Both the position numbers and the translations under genes were made by a program. From Pilaira anomala (taxonomy: Eukaryota > Mucoromycota > Mucoromycetes > Mucorales > Mucoraceae), in NCBI GenBank assembly GCA_025716855.1, contig JAIXMQ010000075.1:1-64000 (forward strand): DNA of 64,000 nucleotides, in the 5' to 3' direction. The notes below the pieces were generated by a model. The model was not told the DNA's origin. It did no database searches and saw only the letters and a program-made list of their open reading frames with translations. Below are positions 51,556 to 62,638 of the stretch, piece by piece. Numbering within the stretch: the first letter of the stretch is position 1; every line of letters starts with the position of its first letter.

Positions 51556-51885
51556 ATGGCCAGTAAAGTAACAACATTACTTTACCTGAACTCAATGTTA
51601 CTTCAAAGAACTACTATGAACGAATCGCAAATTATTTTAGGAAAGCTAGATATTCTTGGTGCGACAACCAATGATCTGAAAGAAGAAGTAAAAGCCGCGA
51701 AAGAGGAAATATGTCTTTGAAAGAGGAAATGTCTTCTTTAAAAAATCAAATTAATATGATCTATTCTTCCGTAGGAAATGACCTGTCTATGTCTAGCACG
51801 CACTTTGCAAGTGAAGCTACTGGTAGTGTCAAAAAGAACGGGGGTTTTTTCGGAAACTTTTCCTCCTTCGTTGGATGATAGCCTA
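51556..51885 (+). pseudogene. Coiled-coil protein fragment with frameshift
   Basis: From ATG 51556 the frame reads MASKVTTLLYLNSMLLQ, then DLKEEVKAAKEEICL and a stop. A second frame continues the same heptad-like pattern (KEEMSSLKNQINMIYSSVG) to a stop near 51885. The break coincides with a short tandem duplication of GAAAGAGGAAAT...GTCTTT (~51700-51740), which explains the frameshift. No family recognised. Confidence 0.4.
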
Positions 51886-52513
51886 GATAATCATATTGTT
51901 GAAGGTCCATTTCTTGAGCGTTCTGATATGTTATAGCTACAACGTCTTTAACTGCTTTACTTATTCTGATAGTTTTACATGAGCCGCCACACTACAAATA
52001 CTGATTGAACGAGAAAAAAAATGGATACGTTATATAAAACAACCTTCATGTTTAAAAAAAAAAAGTCGAGCTTAAGCCATAGGAATTTATGGCTCACAAT
52101 TATCATCTTTAATTGAAAGAGCTCTTCTAAACTAAAATAATAATCATCTTTTACATCTTGAATGTCCTGATGAGTTGTGTTTGAATAAGACCATCTTGTT
52201 GATGGGTTTAAATGAATCTATACCCAATTCCTCCTCTGCTTTTGAATATAAACGTTCTACTCTTTCGAATTGACCATATATAATCCTGGATAGCATCTAC
52301 TCGATTGGATAACAACGTACATAATTCCTGACTAAAGAGCACCTTGTAATTATTTATATGGTTGTTATTAGTCTGGATTCTGTTGTTACAGATTTCATTG
52401 GTAAATGCAATACTTTTAAATTGACAAGAACTATTTTTTTTATCATAGCAACGAGATAAATGTAAGGAATTTATTTATGTACTTTAATATGTGAAAGACT
52501 TTGAATTAGTTTA

Positions 52514-52553
<40 letters not shown>

Positions 52554-53489
52554 AAGGTATGCAGTGGCGATTTTAAATTAATTCAAGATAGATATGTAGT
52601 GTAGAGAAATTAAATTGATGTATACAAGTGCTTGCAAAACAGATAATTGTAGTAAATATTGACCAGGATTGAAAGGTACTTCAGAGAAGATAAACCACCA
52701 ATTATGTCTGTGTGAAATAGAGCCAAATATGAATTGAGAAGTAATTTTGATATGAAGAAGGCCTCGAGTTGGGAATTAAAAAGTATAAAGTTTCAAGTAC
52801 TTTATGGCGAGTAAATGAAGAGAGATGTGTAAAAGATGCTTTCCGGAATAGCCAGAGCTGATAGTAGTTTTGTTTGATTTTTTGTTTTCTTGTTTTCTTG
52901 TTCTTTTGTTTTTTCTTTTGTTTCTGTTAAGACAAGGATTATTTCAAGGCATATATAATAGTAGTAGTCAAGACCATGTTGCCAGATTAAAAAGAAAGCG
53001 ATTACATATCAAATAGTAACCATATCACAGTCAACAAAAGAGACGTTTGACGAATACATCATGATGAGCAAGAAAGATAATAAATACCTTTGTAAAATTA
53101 AAAAACCATTTCCCAGCTATCTCCTCCCAACGAAACGAAGCCACCTCAGATGGATGGAACATCTCTACTAATGGCACTACTATCCCGACTACGGTGCCCA
53201 TATTGTACTGCGAGTCAGTTAAGAAGCAAGTCAGCAAATAATGGAATCGGTTATTCGTGGTCAAAAGCTGTTTTCGATAGCCAGTACTGAATCTTTCAAT
53301 TAAACTATACGTATAGACTATACTAATATCTCACACACCAAACAGTATCAAACAGACAAAGATCTCTTACATGTAAAATAGAGTCATCTTGAATCAGACA
53401 TTCCCCCCATTGCAACAACCGTTGTATTAGACCAACCAAGGAAGAAATAGCCATTTTATATGCAAGGACTTGTAGTAAAATAAATATAG

Positions 53490-53640
53490 AATCATTCTTA
53501 AGAACACGTGGGAATATAATATTAGACAGTTATCTATTTCTTCCCGTAATAACGTTATAGTTATGTCTTACCACTGATATTATTTATTATGCACATCTCA
53601 AAGTTGTTCATTTTTTGATACAATATTCGTATGTCATCAA
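53490..53640. repeat. Divergent dispersed repeat, copy B
   Basis: Counterpart of the element at 45625-45760, with the same order of conserved blocks, including TCTTACCACTGA and TTTTTTGATACAA. Confidence 0.45.
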
Positions 53641-54558
53641 AGAGGTAGTTTTAAAGAATATGTATGCTTTATTGAAGAAGAAAAGGAAAAAAAAAAAGGG
53701 AGAAAGAAATAGAAAAAAAAAAGGTGCTAAAATAAACCTGTTTGCGATCATGTGAGGCGCCCAAAATTTGTTGGGATTTAAAATATGCATAAATCTGTCT
53801 CTTTCTTAACACCAAACATCAATACAAGTGACAAAAAAAAACTTGCCTTTTTACAAAAAACATCGCCTTATCAGCTAATGAAGCAAGCTAAATATGTGAA
53901 TTTTTATTATTCTTACTTTTTGGGAAATTCGACGAAAAGTAGAAGCATATTCACATGCTGCTTCACAATTACTAAAATGAGTACATGATATATAGTGGGT
54001 ATGATTACAACTGGTAACTAGTTACTACATAAAAATCTTTTTTTATTAAGGTAGGCTTGCTTGTTAACTGAGTAAGGTATCTTCTTTTGATAACTATTGA
54101 CTCAGATAATGAAGACTGTTCTTTATCAATTCATTAGAGTATATATATATATATATATGTACATATATACGGACTCAGCCTTTACATGCCAGGTAAAAAT
54201 AGAAACAAACCAACAAAAATAAATAGTGTTCTTAATTTTTGATTATTTGAAATATTTTGTTTAACCCATATAGTTGATTCAGAAGAGATAGCTAATCCAA
54301 TTGAGAGAGCTGCTAACCAATAGGATCGGAAACTTCAATTTCGACATCATGGGACTAAAAATTTTATATAAATACCTGAGCCTTTTTTCATGTTTTAAAA
54401 CACATTTACTTGACCTTGACCTAAAAAAATAAAAATTTCTTCAAATCATTGAAAATTTAACTTTAAAACACTTCTATAATTTTCAAAACATACAAACTTG
54501 ATCAAACATGAAACTTTTTTCTATGTAAAAAAAAAAAAGAAAAAAAAAGGCTACTTTA

Positions 54559-55452
54559 TTAAGGGGACTTATAAAAGAACATCTCTTCTTCCGGTAAACT
54601 TGCAAAGATAGGTTGAAGTTGTCTGTTTTCGGTGAGATACATCACATTAATTACATATTCTATGTTATTATACGGTCCAAAAAGCTCCTTGTTTACCAAT
54701 AATGTTGATACAACAGAGGCCATATCTCGTAGAAACGGTTTAAATGAAATATTTATAATATCTCTAACTGATAAAGACACTACACAATTACATATCCTGC
54801 CTAACTTTATTGTTTCTTTATCATCGAGTTGTAGGACGTTGTTTTTTTTTAAATATCTATATAATAAAAGAGAATAGAGTTATTATTTTAAACAATATAT
54901 AACAATAGTTATTTAAAAACTACCTTTTCAAATATAAATTCTCTAAAGTGTGTTGTAAAGCGTTAATGTTTCCCTGTAAAATAGGTATTCGCCATCTTCA
55001 TTATGATCTTGACACACTTGAATTACACTAGTATTTTTAGCCAGATTATTTCACATACTATTGCACAACGAATCATATATATATATATATTGAGTGGAAA
55101 TTATTTCGTCTTCTAAAGTAATAGCTTCCTGTATTTCATCTTCAGTGACAATTTGTTTTAAGGCGAGTTGCACATAATCTTCATGTAACTGAGCTAATAG
55201 GGCTCAAGATTTGATTGGAAATTTCAGCTTGTACTGTTTCTGTATAACCGACAACAACCTTTGACCTTGCATTTCAATCCTTAACTTGCTATACTTATCA
55301 TACATCTCTACCCAACCGCTTTTATATACAATCTTTTTCAAATCATCTTTGAGGCCTATACTAGACTCCAGTAATTTCTTTTCAAATGAGAGTATAATTC
55401 CAATATTTATTTTCTTCGTTGGATCTTTTTGTTGCTGATTCAAGTGGTCCAT
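54559..55452 (-). pseudogene. Broken multi-exon gene, family uncertain
   Basis: Minus strand: an 82-codon frame from ATG 55452 ends in TGA at 55204, but the same frame continues protein-like (ALLAQLHEDYVQLALKQIV, then EDEIQEAITLEDEI) into a TA microsatellite at ~55076-55092. Two further exon-like segments with proper sites follow: GNINALQHTLENLYLK, ending at a GTAGTT donor, and 54855-54559 (KLGRICNCVVSLSVRDIIN, RDMASVVSTLLVNKELFGPY) with a stop at 54559. The in-frame TGA and the frame mismatch across the TA repeat argue for a recent pseudogene. A distant likeness to Hsp70-like ATPase C-terminal parts is only a guess. Confidence 0.45.
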
Positions 55453-56273
55453 TGAATTTTAGGGCGTCATCGTCTCACGATACTTACGAGATATCGTTAC
55501 CGACTATTTTTTTTTTAAATCCTATCTGTATGAAAACTTGTAATTAATTATCGCTTGCAATTTGAGTCTCGAAAAGAAAAAATGATATCTATATATGAGC
55601 AATAATATCGAAACAAGGAAATGGATTTGTAATTCGAATCAGAAGAAAATGAAGTGTTATTAGTACTGGACTTTTATGAGCCACTCACTTGATTGTTATT
55701 GACATCGTATTTTTTTTTTCATAAGCTACACAAATAATAGGCTTTTTTTTTAAAAAAAAAATTACTTTAGTTATTTCTTTTCTTTTTTATATCTCAAAAT
55801 GAATCTTTCATGTAGCTATCGTCTTAATTTCTTCTTTGATCACGCACGTTATTACCACATGAGATTGTTTTTCATGAAATGACCAACTTAGAAATCTGAA
55901 TATAATCCATGTTGCCAGTGGTAAGTCATATCCAAACTCTAATAAGTTTATCAGAAAGAACTAATCCATTGTCTGATAGATTTCAATAGCTATCTAAAAA
56001 TTAGGCTTGACTGTAACGTTTCGTTTGAAACATGAAAAAATGATAGCCTTTATATCATATTAGTCTATATAAACACTTCGGTAATTATCGTTGTCTGGAA
56101 GAAAGAATGGGGGGGGGGTATGTAAGGAAGTAAAGTTTAACTTTATGTATGCGTAAAAAAATAAGGACTCGCTTATCAATATACGCAGTCGTAAAACCAT
56201 GCGTATTGGGTGAAAAAAAAATATGGCGCACCAATGTTCTCCAAAACTTATAGTTACCCCAATTTAATTTTAG

Positions 56274-56864
56274 CTTTCTGTGAAGCTGGAATCTTTTTCA
56301 ATCCCATTGCCACTAAACCTTCACGTATCAAGTGCGCGTATTGCGGAACAACAATTGATTCACCTTCTGATAGCTTGCACTTATTGTAAGTTACTCGTAT
56401 GGATTTCATGAATATATGATTATTATTAATAATAATTAACTAAATAAATTTTATATGTAGGACTGAATATAAAAAGATTAAACAATGAGTGCATTTTTTT
56501 TTAGAAAAGATATAATAACGCACGTACAAGCACCAGAAATAGTCCAAAGGCAAGAGATCCTTTTAAATGTATATAAATATGCATATACGTTTTTGTTGTA
56601 CCTAAACTAACACATATATTATTTAAAAAAAAAAAGATATACATAGAAAGAATGTTTTTTGTATTAAAACGTAGTTATAGCTTCGATACAGTGTTAACTG
56701 AAACATCCAATAAGCGTCAGAAAATCAGTTCTGAGAACAAATACCAACCCTTTTAACTGAAGAAAGCATGCTTTCTTTTTTTAAATAATCGGCAGAATAC
56801 GAAGTACAAGATGAAGCGGAAGATGAGGTAGAAGGGGGAAGCAGCTACGAAGAATATAACTCAG
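56274..56864 (+). pseudogene. BIR-domain (Bir1/survivin-like) gene remnant
   Basis: An exon with acceptor TTTTAG and donor GTAAGT (56274-56385) reads FCEAGIFFNPIATKPSRIKC followed by AYCGTTID. This matches the centre of a BIR repeat (aromatic-AG-F-F-P...D/R-V-K-C-x2-C). The spacing after CxxC is too short and the later His/Cys ligands are not seen. Further exon-like pieces follow: LTEYKKIKQ-stop (56461-56488), KRYNNARTSTRNSPKARDPF (56505-56568), FDTVLTETSNKRQKISSEN (56682-56756) and an acidic YEVQDEAEDEVEGG (56796-56864). They do not join in frame, so this is probably a decayed copy of a Bir1-like chromosomal-passenger gene. Confidence 0.35.
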
Positions 56865-57702
56865 GTATGGCAGAAGAAAAATTTAGACAATCAACATCTA
56901 TATGGCCAGCTAATTTGATCTCTTTGAGAATAATAATTTATCATCTACATATCCGGCCAAAGAAACCTTTAATTATGCATGTTATTCTTTTATTATTAGT
57001 AGGTTTTCGATTCCATGAGTAGGCTGTCTAAATTAAATTATTGGCTTAAAATATGTATCATGATATATAGTTGACATCCGATTCTCTTTTCAGTGTAGTT
57101 CAAGATAACATTTAGATTTATGTCTCTACAATATGTATGTGACATTATAACTACCATCCACAAGATACCAATACGGAAAGGACTTTTTTAACAATTAATG
57201 TGCTGTCTGACCTATTTAATAATTTTATTCCTTAATGTGACGTTTCATTTATTGTTACAGTAATTCTACTCCCAACTGTTCAAATGAACTGCTTTGCTTT
57301 ATTTTCAGTAAGCAGATCCAATTATGGAGTTTGAATTCAATAATCCAATTCACCTACATCAAAAAAAAAAAAAAAAAAAATACATTCAGTTGCTTATTTG
57401 ACAATCATTTTAATATTTTGCTTGACATTACAATAAAGTCTAAATAGTTAAATTGCTTCTTTCCTATAATATATGATAACATTTGCATTAGAAGGGAGAC
57501 AAGCCCTAATTGTTTTGATAATCATTTATATTTTCAATAGTTTTATTTCTATTTTTATTTTTTAGAGCACTGTAAAGAAAAAACGTTACTTTTTCTCTCC
57601 TATTCACTGCCAAAGCTTAAGAGCAAGTCCTAAAGAGTGTCCATACACTTCTAACTATGAATCACGCTCAACCAAAAAGACGGAAACTGTCAATTCAACT
57701 AG

Positions 57703-57710
57703 TGACGTCA
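57703..57710. promoter_or_regulatory. CRE-like palindrome TGACGTCA
   Basis: A perfect 8-bp ATF/CREB site embedded in GTGACGTCAC, 128 bp upstream of the start codon at 57838. bZIP factors of the ATF/CREB class bind this sequence in fungi. Regulation is inferred. Confidence 0.5.
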
Positions 57711-57837
57711 CGTTCAACAACTGAGCGGATTATAGAATGCGATAGGTTAAGATTTCCAGCAGGGCCGTAAAGAAAAAAAAACTGTTTATAAATTATCTCA
57801 TTAACTTCCTCTCCCCCTTCTCTTTGAATACAATAAA

Positions 57838-58144
57838 ATGAGTTTGATTGGTAGTGTCTCAGGTTTTGCCGCCTTTGGTGTTCTTGTTCGTACATATGCT
57901 CTTGGTCTTCAAAAGCGTCCCATTTTATCTAGTGAGTTTTTAAGAAGTATGTTATTTCGAAAGCTTTGACATTAAACTCCTCCATCTTATAGATCCTAGT
58001 AGCCACCTTCTCGCCGCCGGTGTTTTTGGATCAGTTGGTTATTTCCTTCACAACCTTCAAGAAAGACAAACAGCTGCTATTGCCGCCAAAAAGGAAGTTA
58101 TGATTAAGAACAGAGCACGCGCAGAAGAACTTGCAGCACAATAA
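57838..58144 (+). CDS. Small two-helix membrane protein, complex I NUXM-like, 81 aa
   Basis: Exons 57838-57931 and 57993-58144 (82 codons). It begins MSLIGSVSGFAAFGVLVRTY, followed by the conserved-looking ALGLQKRPIL and HLLAAGVFGSVGYFLHNLQE, giving two hydrophobic segments (about 5-20 and 37-53) and a basic/Ala-rich helical tail. The pattern G-x-x-x-G-F...R-x-x-x-L-G-x-Q-K-R-P...FG-x-x-GY resembles fungal NUXM-type accessory proteins of mitochondrial complex I. I rate this as likeness rather than proof. The upstream region has a CRE-like site and a CT-rich leader. Confidence 0.7.
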
Positions 58145-58366
58145 ATATTGTAAAACGAAAAATAACCGATATATCTAGATAATAAAAAAAAAGAAGCAAA
58201 AAAAAAAAAACTTACAACAAACGGGATATGTCAATTTTTTTATATATATATATTTTATTTTGTTTTGTTACATATGTATATACAGGGAAAGAGAAGAGAA
58301 AAGAGAGTAAAAAGTGGGTTTTTTTTTATAGTTGATATATGGAAGTTGATAAAGGGAAGATAGAAA
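58145..58366. other. Short convergent 3' intergenic region
   Basis: 222 bp of A/T runs and a TATATATA stretch between two stop codons. Nothing else seen. Confidence 0.6.
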
Positions 58367-59905
58367 CTAAATATCCTCATCGTACTCATCTTGTTCTAAT
58401 TCTTTCAACTTTTGCTGTTTGATTTCTTCTTCTTCGGCTCTGATGCGTTCTACTTCCTTACGTAAAACGGAAGTAAGCTTAATCACATTCTTTTCATATC
58501 TTGCAGAAACAGGGATAATTGGAATGGATTTATTGACTTGCGATTGAAGTTGTGCTAAATTATCTTTAGCGGTACCGGCTTTATCTGCCTTATTAGCGAC
58601 AATCAATGACTGGCGTTTTGTTAATCCAGGTCGATAAGCTTCTAATTCGTACTGAAGTGTCTTTAAATCTTCATATGGGTTAGGTCCACTCACATCAATT
58701 ACATATACTAACAATTTAGCACGTTCAACATGACGCAAGAAAGCATGTCCCAAGCCAACATTACGATGTGCGCCGCGAATTAAGCCTGGGATATCTGCTA
58801 CTGTCAATTGATATTGATCTGCATAATCTACTGTACCAACAAATGGGTGAAGTGTGGTAAATGCATAATTGGCTTGTTTAGGATGTGCGTTAGAGATAGC
58901 ACCTAATAGTGTAGATTTACCAGCATTAGGTAATCCAACCAACCCAATATCTGCAATTGTCTTGAGCTCCAACTCTACTTCCTTCATCTCTCCTTTACGT
59001 CCACGCGTAGCCCATTTAGGTGATCTGTTTTCGGTTGTCAAAAAATATGGGTTACCATATCCACCAGCACCACCACGACTCAACACAAACTCTTGACCAT
59101 CTTCAGTTAAATCAATTTCAACAGGTTCCTTCTTTTCTGTACGAAGACGCCATGCATAATATTTATCTTCTTCATCCATCAATGTCTCTGCTTGCTCAAA
59201 GAAATTGACTCGACCTGATCGAACAGCATCTGGTTCTGCTCTAGGATAAAGCACCCAACGCTCTTCACGTTTTCTCTTTTCTTCTTCCTCTGTAAGTTCA
59301 TACTCTTCATCTTGCACTGGCTCCTCTTCCTCTACTTCCGCTTCATCATTAACTACTTCTCTAACAACTGTGCCTATAGGCACTTCAATCACCAAATGTT
59401 CTCCTGTAGTACCATGTCTACCACCTCCTAACCCGCTTTGACCAGGTTTAGCAGTACACATACGACCTAACCGTTTCAGTGTACTTTCGTTTGTGGTTGC
59501 TCGAATTATCACATTACCGCCTCTACCACCATTTCCGCCATTAGGTGGTCCCTTGGCAAGATATTTTTCTCTTTGAAACGAAACACAACCGTTTCCTCCG
59601 TCTCCTCCCTTTGCTTTCACTCTAATAAAATCCACAAATTGACGTCCCTAGCAACAGTATATGAAACTTAGTTACCATAGTAATATTTTTTTTTTAAAAA
59701 AAAAATTCTTATTATTTACTTTGCCACGCAATTTGTATTGTACTGAACCTTTATGTGCATATTCGTCAACTTCTTCTGCTTGACATTGTACGATTGCTGT
59801 ATGGAATTGACTTGCGATCGGAAACAAGTTTCTAGTTTGACGGACAGGTTGAAGTAAATGAGAATAAAGTTGAGGTCTTACAGCCGTTTGAAGTCTAAAC
59901 AACAT
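58367..59905 (-). CDS. Mitochondrial Obg-family GTPase (Mtg2-like), 488 aa
   Basis: Exons 59905-59720 and 59647-58367, phase 0 (62+427 codons). An Arg-rich presequence (MLFRLQTAVRPQLYSHLLQ) indicates mitochondria. The Gly-rich Obg fold follows (VKAKGGDGGNGCVSFQREK, GPPNGGNGGRGGNV, GQSGLGGGRHG). It is interrupted by a ~80-residue acidic insertion (about 163-241, EEEEPVQDEEYELTEEEEK). The G domain has GLPNAGKST at ~300-308 (G1), DIPGL (G3), NKAD at 414-417 (G4) and SAR (G5). Mtg2/ObgH proteins act late in large mitoribosomal subunit assembly. The C-terminus is a charged helix. The intron contains a T10/A10 pair. Confidence 0.94.
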
Positions 59906-60207
59906 GATAAAAAAAAAGTAATAAAAAAAGATAAAGGATAGTTTAACTGGGGTATCAGATAATTGTCCTTTAAAGAATCGTTTAAATGAAGTAGCATAAA
60001 CTGACTATGAAAAAACAGGACCGGGAAAATGATACTATGGCAGTCACTGAGATATGTCTTTAGATACTCAATTCAATCTGCAGCCTCGTTTGAATCCTCC
60101 TCTACCAGCCAGGTAATTAAAAAAGAGATATGCATCCATCCATCCGTAAAGACTAATCATGTACATCTATAGTTCTTTAAACAAGTCCTCGAACAGTAAT
60201 CATTAAC
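59906..60207. promoter_or_regulatory. Divergent promoter, Obg / P0
   Basis: 302 bp between two starts. A possible P0 leader intron runs from a CAG|GTAATT donor near 60111 to CTATAG near 60169. No TCCGG element is present on this side. Confidence 0.4.
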
Positions 60208-61137
60208 ATGTCGAAGAGAGAAAACAAGGCCCTTTACTTTGAAAAGTTAACCAACTACTTGGATACCTACAAGTCCATCTTCATTGTCAATGTTGATAAT
60301 GTCAGCTCCAACCAAATGCATCAAATCCGTTTCAGTCTTCGTGGTGAAGCCGTTGTTCTCATGGGTAAGAACACCATGGTCCGTCGTGCTCTTAAGGGTT
60401 TGATTGGTGAGCGTCCCGAACTCGAGAAGCTCCTCAACTACGTTCGTGGTAACATTGGTTTCGTTTTCACTAACGCTGAACTCAAGGAAATCCGTGAAAA
60501 GATTGTTGTTAACCGTGTTGCTGCTCCCGCTCGTGCCAACGCTGTTGCTCCTTGTGATGTTATTGTTCCCGGTGGTAACACTGGTATGGAACCCGGAAAG
60601 ACCTCTTTCTTCCAAGCTCTTGGTATCCCAACCAAGATTGCTCGTGGTACCATTGAAATTGTCTCTGATGTCAAGCTTGTTACTGCTGGTACCAAGGTCG
60701 GTCCTTCCGAAGCTGTTCTCTTGAACATGTTGGGTATCTCTCCCTTCACTTACGGTATGGGTGTTGTCCAAGTCTATGATGCTGGTTCTCTCTTCTCTCC
60801 TGAGGTCCTCGATGTTGAGGAATCTCAATTGATTGCTAACCTCATGGCTGCTATCCGTGATATTGCCTCCGTCTCTCTTGCCGTTGGTTACCCCACTGTT
60901 GCTTCCGTTCCTCACTCCATCATCAACGGTTACAAGAACTTGTTGGCTGTCTCTGTCGCTTCCGACTATACCTTCCCCGGTTCTGAGCAAATCAAGGAAT
61001 TCATCGCTAACCCCGATGCTTTCGCTGTTGCCGCTCCTGCTGCCACTGAAGCCTCTTCTGATGCTCCTGCTGCCGCTGCCGCTGAAGAAGATGAGGAATC
61101 TGAGGATGACGATATGGGTTTCGGTCTCTTCGATTAA
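60208..61137 (+). CDS. 60S acidic ribosomal protein P0 (uL10), 309 aa
   Basis: Single coding exon. The protein starts [20 protein letters not shown] and carries the rRNA-binding L10 part ([26 protein letters not shown]), the P0-specific insertion, and the Ala-rich hinge with the P-protein tail [18 protein letters not shown]0 anchors P1/P2 dimers on the ribosomal stalk that recruits elongation factors. Length agrees with the family (~310 aa). Codon usage is strongly biased to C-ending codons, as in RPS2, and produces long antisense frames that are not genes. Confidence 0.97.
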   Translation: MSKRENKALYFEKLTNYLDTYKSIFIVNVDNVSSNQMHQIRFSLRGEAVVLMGKNTMVRRALKGLIGERPELEKLLNYVRGNIGFVFTNAELKEIREKIVVNRVAAPARANAVAPCDVIVPGGNTGMEPGKTSFFQALGIPTKIARGTIEIVSDVKLVTAGTKVGPSEAVLLNMLGISPFTYGMGVVQVYDAGSLFSPEVLDVEESQLIANLMAAIRDIASVSLAVGYPTVASVPHSIINGYKNLLAVSVASDYTFPGSEQIKEFIANPDAFAVAAPAATEASSDAPAAAAAEEDEESEDDDMGFGLFD

Positions 61138-61402
61138 ATTCTTTAAAATCTTAATAAATTAATTTCTTAAACTTTAATAGTTTAAACTTTTTTTATCTCT
61201 TTATATGTACATCTTTAGAACAAATTCCCATTATGCCAATATTTTGTAACTTAATTTGTATTAGAGTTTTTTTTTTTTTTCTTGATTTGTATTTATTTTT
61301 GCCCCGAGACTTTTTGTTTGGTTTTGTATATCATAATCCGGTCCGGAAGTCAATCATTCAATTGGGCTTAATTGGTTCGGTTAGCGATGTATTTATTTTT
61401 AA

Positions 61403-61437
<35 letters not shown>

Positions 61438-61920
61438 ACAACTTACCCAACTCTATCTAATTGGCTTTTTTGGCCACCTACACCAATAGGTGTTTTAGAA
61501 TAAAGAGTCATAAGTTCAATGTGTTAAACGTATGAGAGCCAAGCAAATAGAAGTAAGAAAGAGGATAACGTTAAACAAAATAGATATAGCCTTTACTATT
61601 AAACGTTTAGTTTATATATGATCGAGGCCTTTACTGATGATTATACAACTACTTCTTATTTGATCCCAGGCCTCTTTTTTATTTCTTTTTTTATTATTTT
61701 TTTCGCGGGGTGCAAAAATACATATAAAAGCCATTCCCCTTTTCCTATCTCCCTCTTATTCTCTTTTTTTTTTCTTTTTTTAACGTCTCTTATTCTTTTC
61801 TCTTACTTTTTTCTCTCCTTCTTCATCTTATTGTACTATTGAGTACAATTAAAAAGTACTTTTTTCTCTATACCTTTTTTATTATTAAATATATTTTATA
61901 GAAAAAAAAAAAAACTCATA
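61138..61920. promoter_or_regulatory. Intergenic, P0 3' flank and promoter of the surface-protein gene
   Basis: Contains a TCCGGTCCGGA element (61337-61347), a ~30-nt T run (61405-61434), a TATATAAAG-like sequence near 61720 and CT-rich stretches leading to the start at 61921. Small frames here are T-run artefacts. Confidence 0.5.
61337..61347 (+). promoter_or_regulatory. TCCGGTCCGGA element
   Basis: Third perfect copy of the 11-mer in the window. It lies 200 bp after the P0 stop codon and 574 bp before the next start, so it could belong to either gene. Confidence 0.45.
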
Positions 61921-62556
61921 ATGATTTTACCAAAGCTTATTCATTATTTCTTATTGTCATGTCTTATATCTATTGTATTCACTCAGACAGAAATTTTATC
62001 TTCAAGTGCTATAGAACCAAATGTAACAGCAACGAGTAGTACAATTTCTGGTACTCAATCGACAACTATGATTGTGCCTACTGCTTCTCCCTCTTCGATA
62101 TCTAATTCTACTATTACTACTTCTTCATCAATTAGCAATATAACAACAAGCACAACAGCAACTTCAAATATTATGCCTACGTCTACTATGAATAATGCAG
62201 ATGCATTTCCTACAGTGCAGACCCCAGGCTGGAATTCAAATGGAAATAACGAAGATACAAACCAGCAGAGCTGGCTTAGACAACACAATCGATTTGTATT
62301 TGTTATTTTCCTTGGATTATTATTTATGGCTATTTTGATCTGGTATATTGTTCGTAGTGTGAAAGGAATGCGCAAAAGATTAGAACAAGAAAACGAAGCA
62401 CAGTTATACATGATGCAACAAGCTCGTTCTCCTCCTCCTCTTCAACAACAACAAAGAAATGATCGTGTCATTCCCGAGTCGACAACTCCTCCACCCATTT
62501 ATAAAGAAGCTGATTCTTCCCCACTACAACCAGTAAATAATAATGGCCAATATTAA
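61921..62556 (+). CDS. Ser/Thr-rich single-pass surface protein, Mid2/Wsc sensor-like, 211 aa
   Basis: Single exon. A signal peptide (MILPKLIHYFLLSCLISIVF, ~1-22) is followed by ~75 Ser/Thr-rich residues with N-glycosylation sequons at N34, N62 and N73, then a transmembrane helix at ~125-144 (FVFVIFLGLLFMAILIWYIV). The cytosolic tail has a basic start (RSVKGMRKR), Gln/Pro-rich stretches and a PPxY motif (PPIY, 191-194), a ligand for WW domains of Rsp5/Nedd4-type ubiquitin ligases. The layout is that of fungal cell-wall stress sensors (Mid2/Wsc), but there is no WSC cysteine domain and no sequence-level homology was recognised. Function inferred from architecture only. Confidence 0.75.
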   Translation: MILPKLIHYFLLSCLISIVFTQTEILSSSAIEPNVTATSSTISGTQSTTMIVPTASPSSISNSTITTSSSISNITTSTTATSNIMPTSTMNNADAFPTVQTPGWNSNGNNEDTNQQSWLRQHNRFVFVIFLGLLFMAILIWYIVRSVKGMRKRLEQENEAQLYMMQQARSPPPLQQQQRNDRVIPESTTPPPIYKEADSSPLQPVNNNGQY

Positions 62557-62604
62557 ATTATAATTCACTTTCTTTTTTTTTTTCTCTCCCTTCTTCGTTC
62601 AATA

Positions 62605-62638
<34 letters not shown>

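Larger units (their letters stand above)
43731..57837. other. 14-kb gene desert with decayed fragments
   Basis: No multi-exon gene of the quality seen on either side can be built here. The region has GA (44010-44066) and poly-A/ATA (48610-48677) repeats, long T/A runs (47810-47892, 52520-52550), small patches of higher GC (47280-47660, 48950-49000, 50090-50170, 51080-51240) and several broken reading frames listed separately. It may be a pseudogene and old-transposon graveyard. No terminal repeats or transposase were recognised. Confidence 0.6.

Noticed and set aside
60247..60990. 247-codon antisense frame over P0
   Set aside because: Same codon-bias artefact as for RPS2; no protein-like features.
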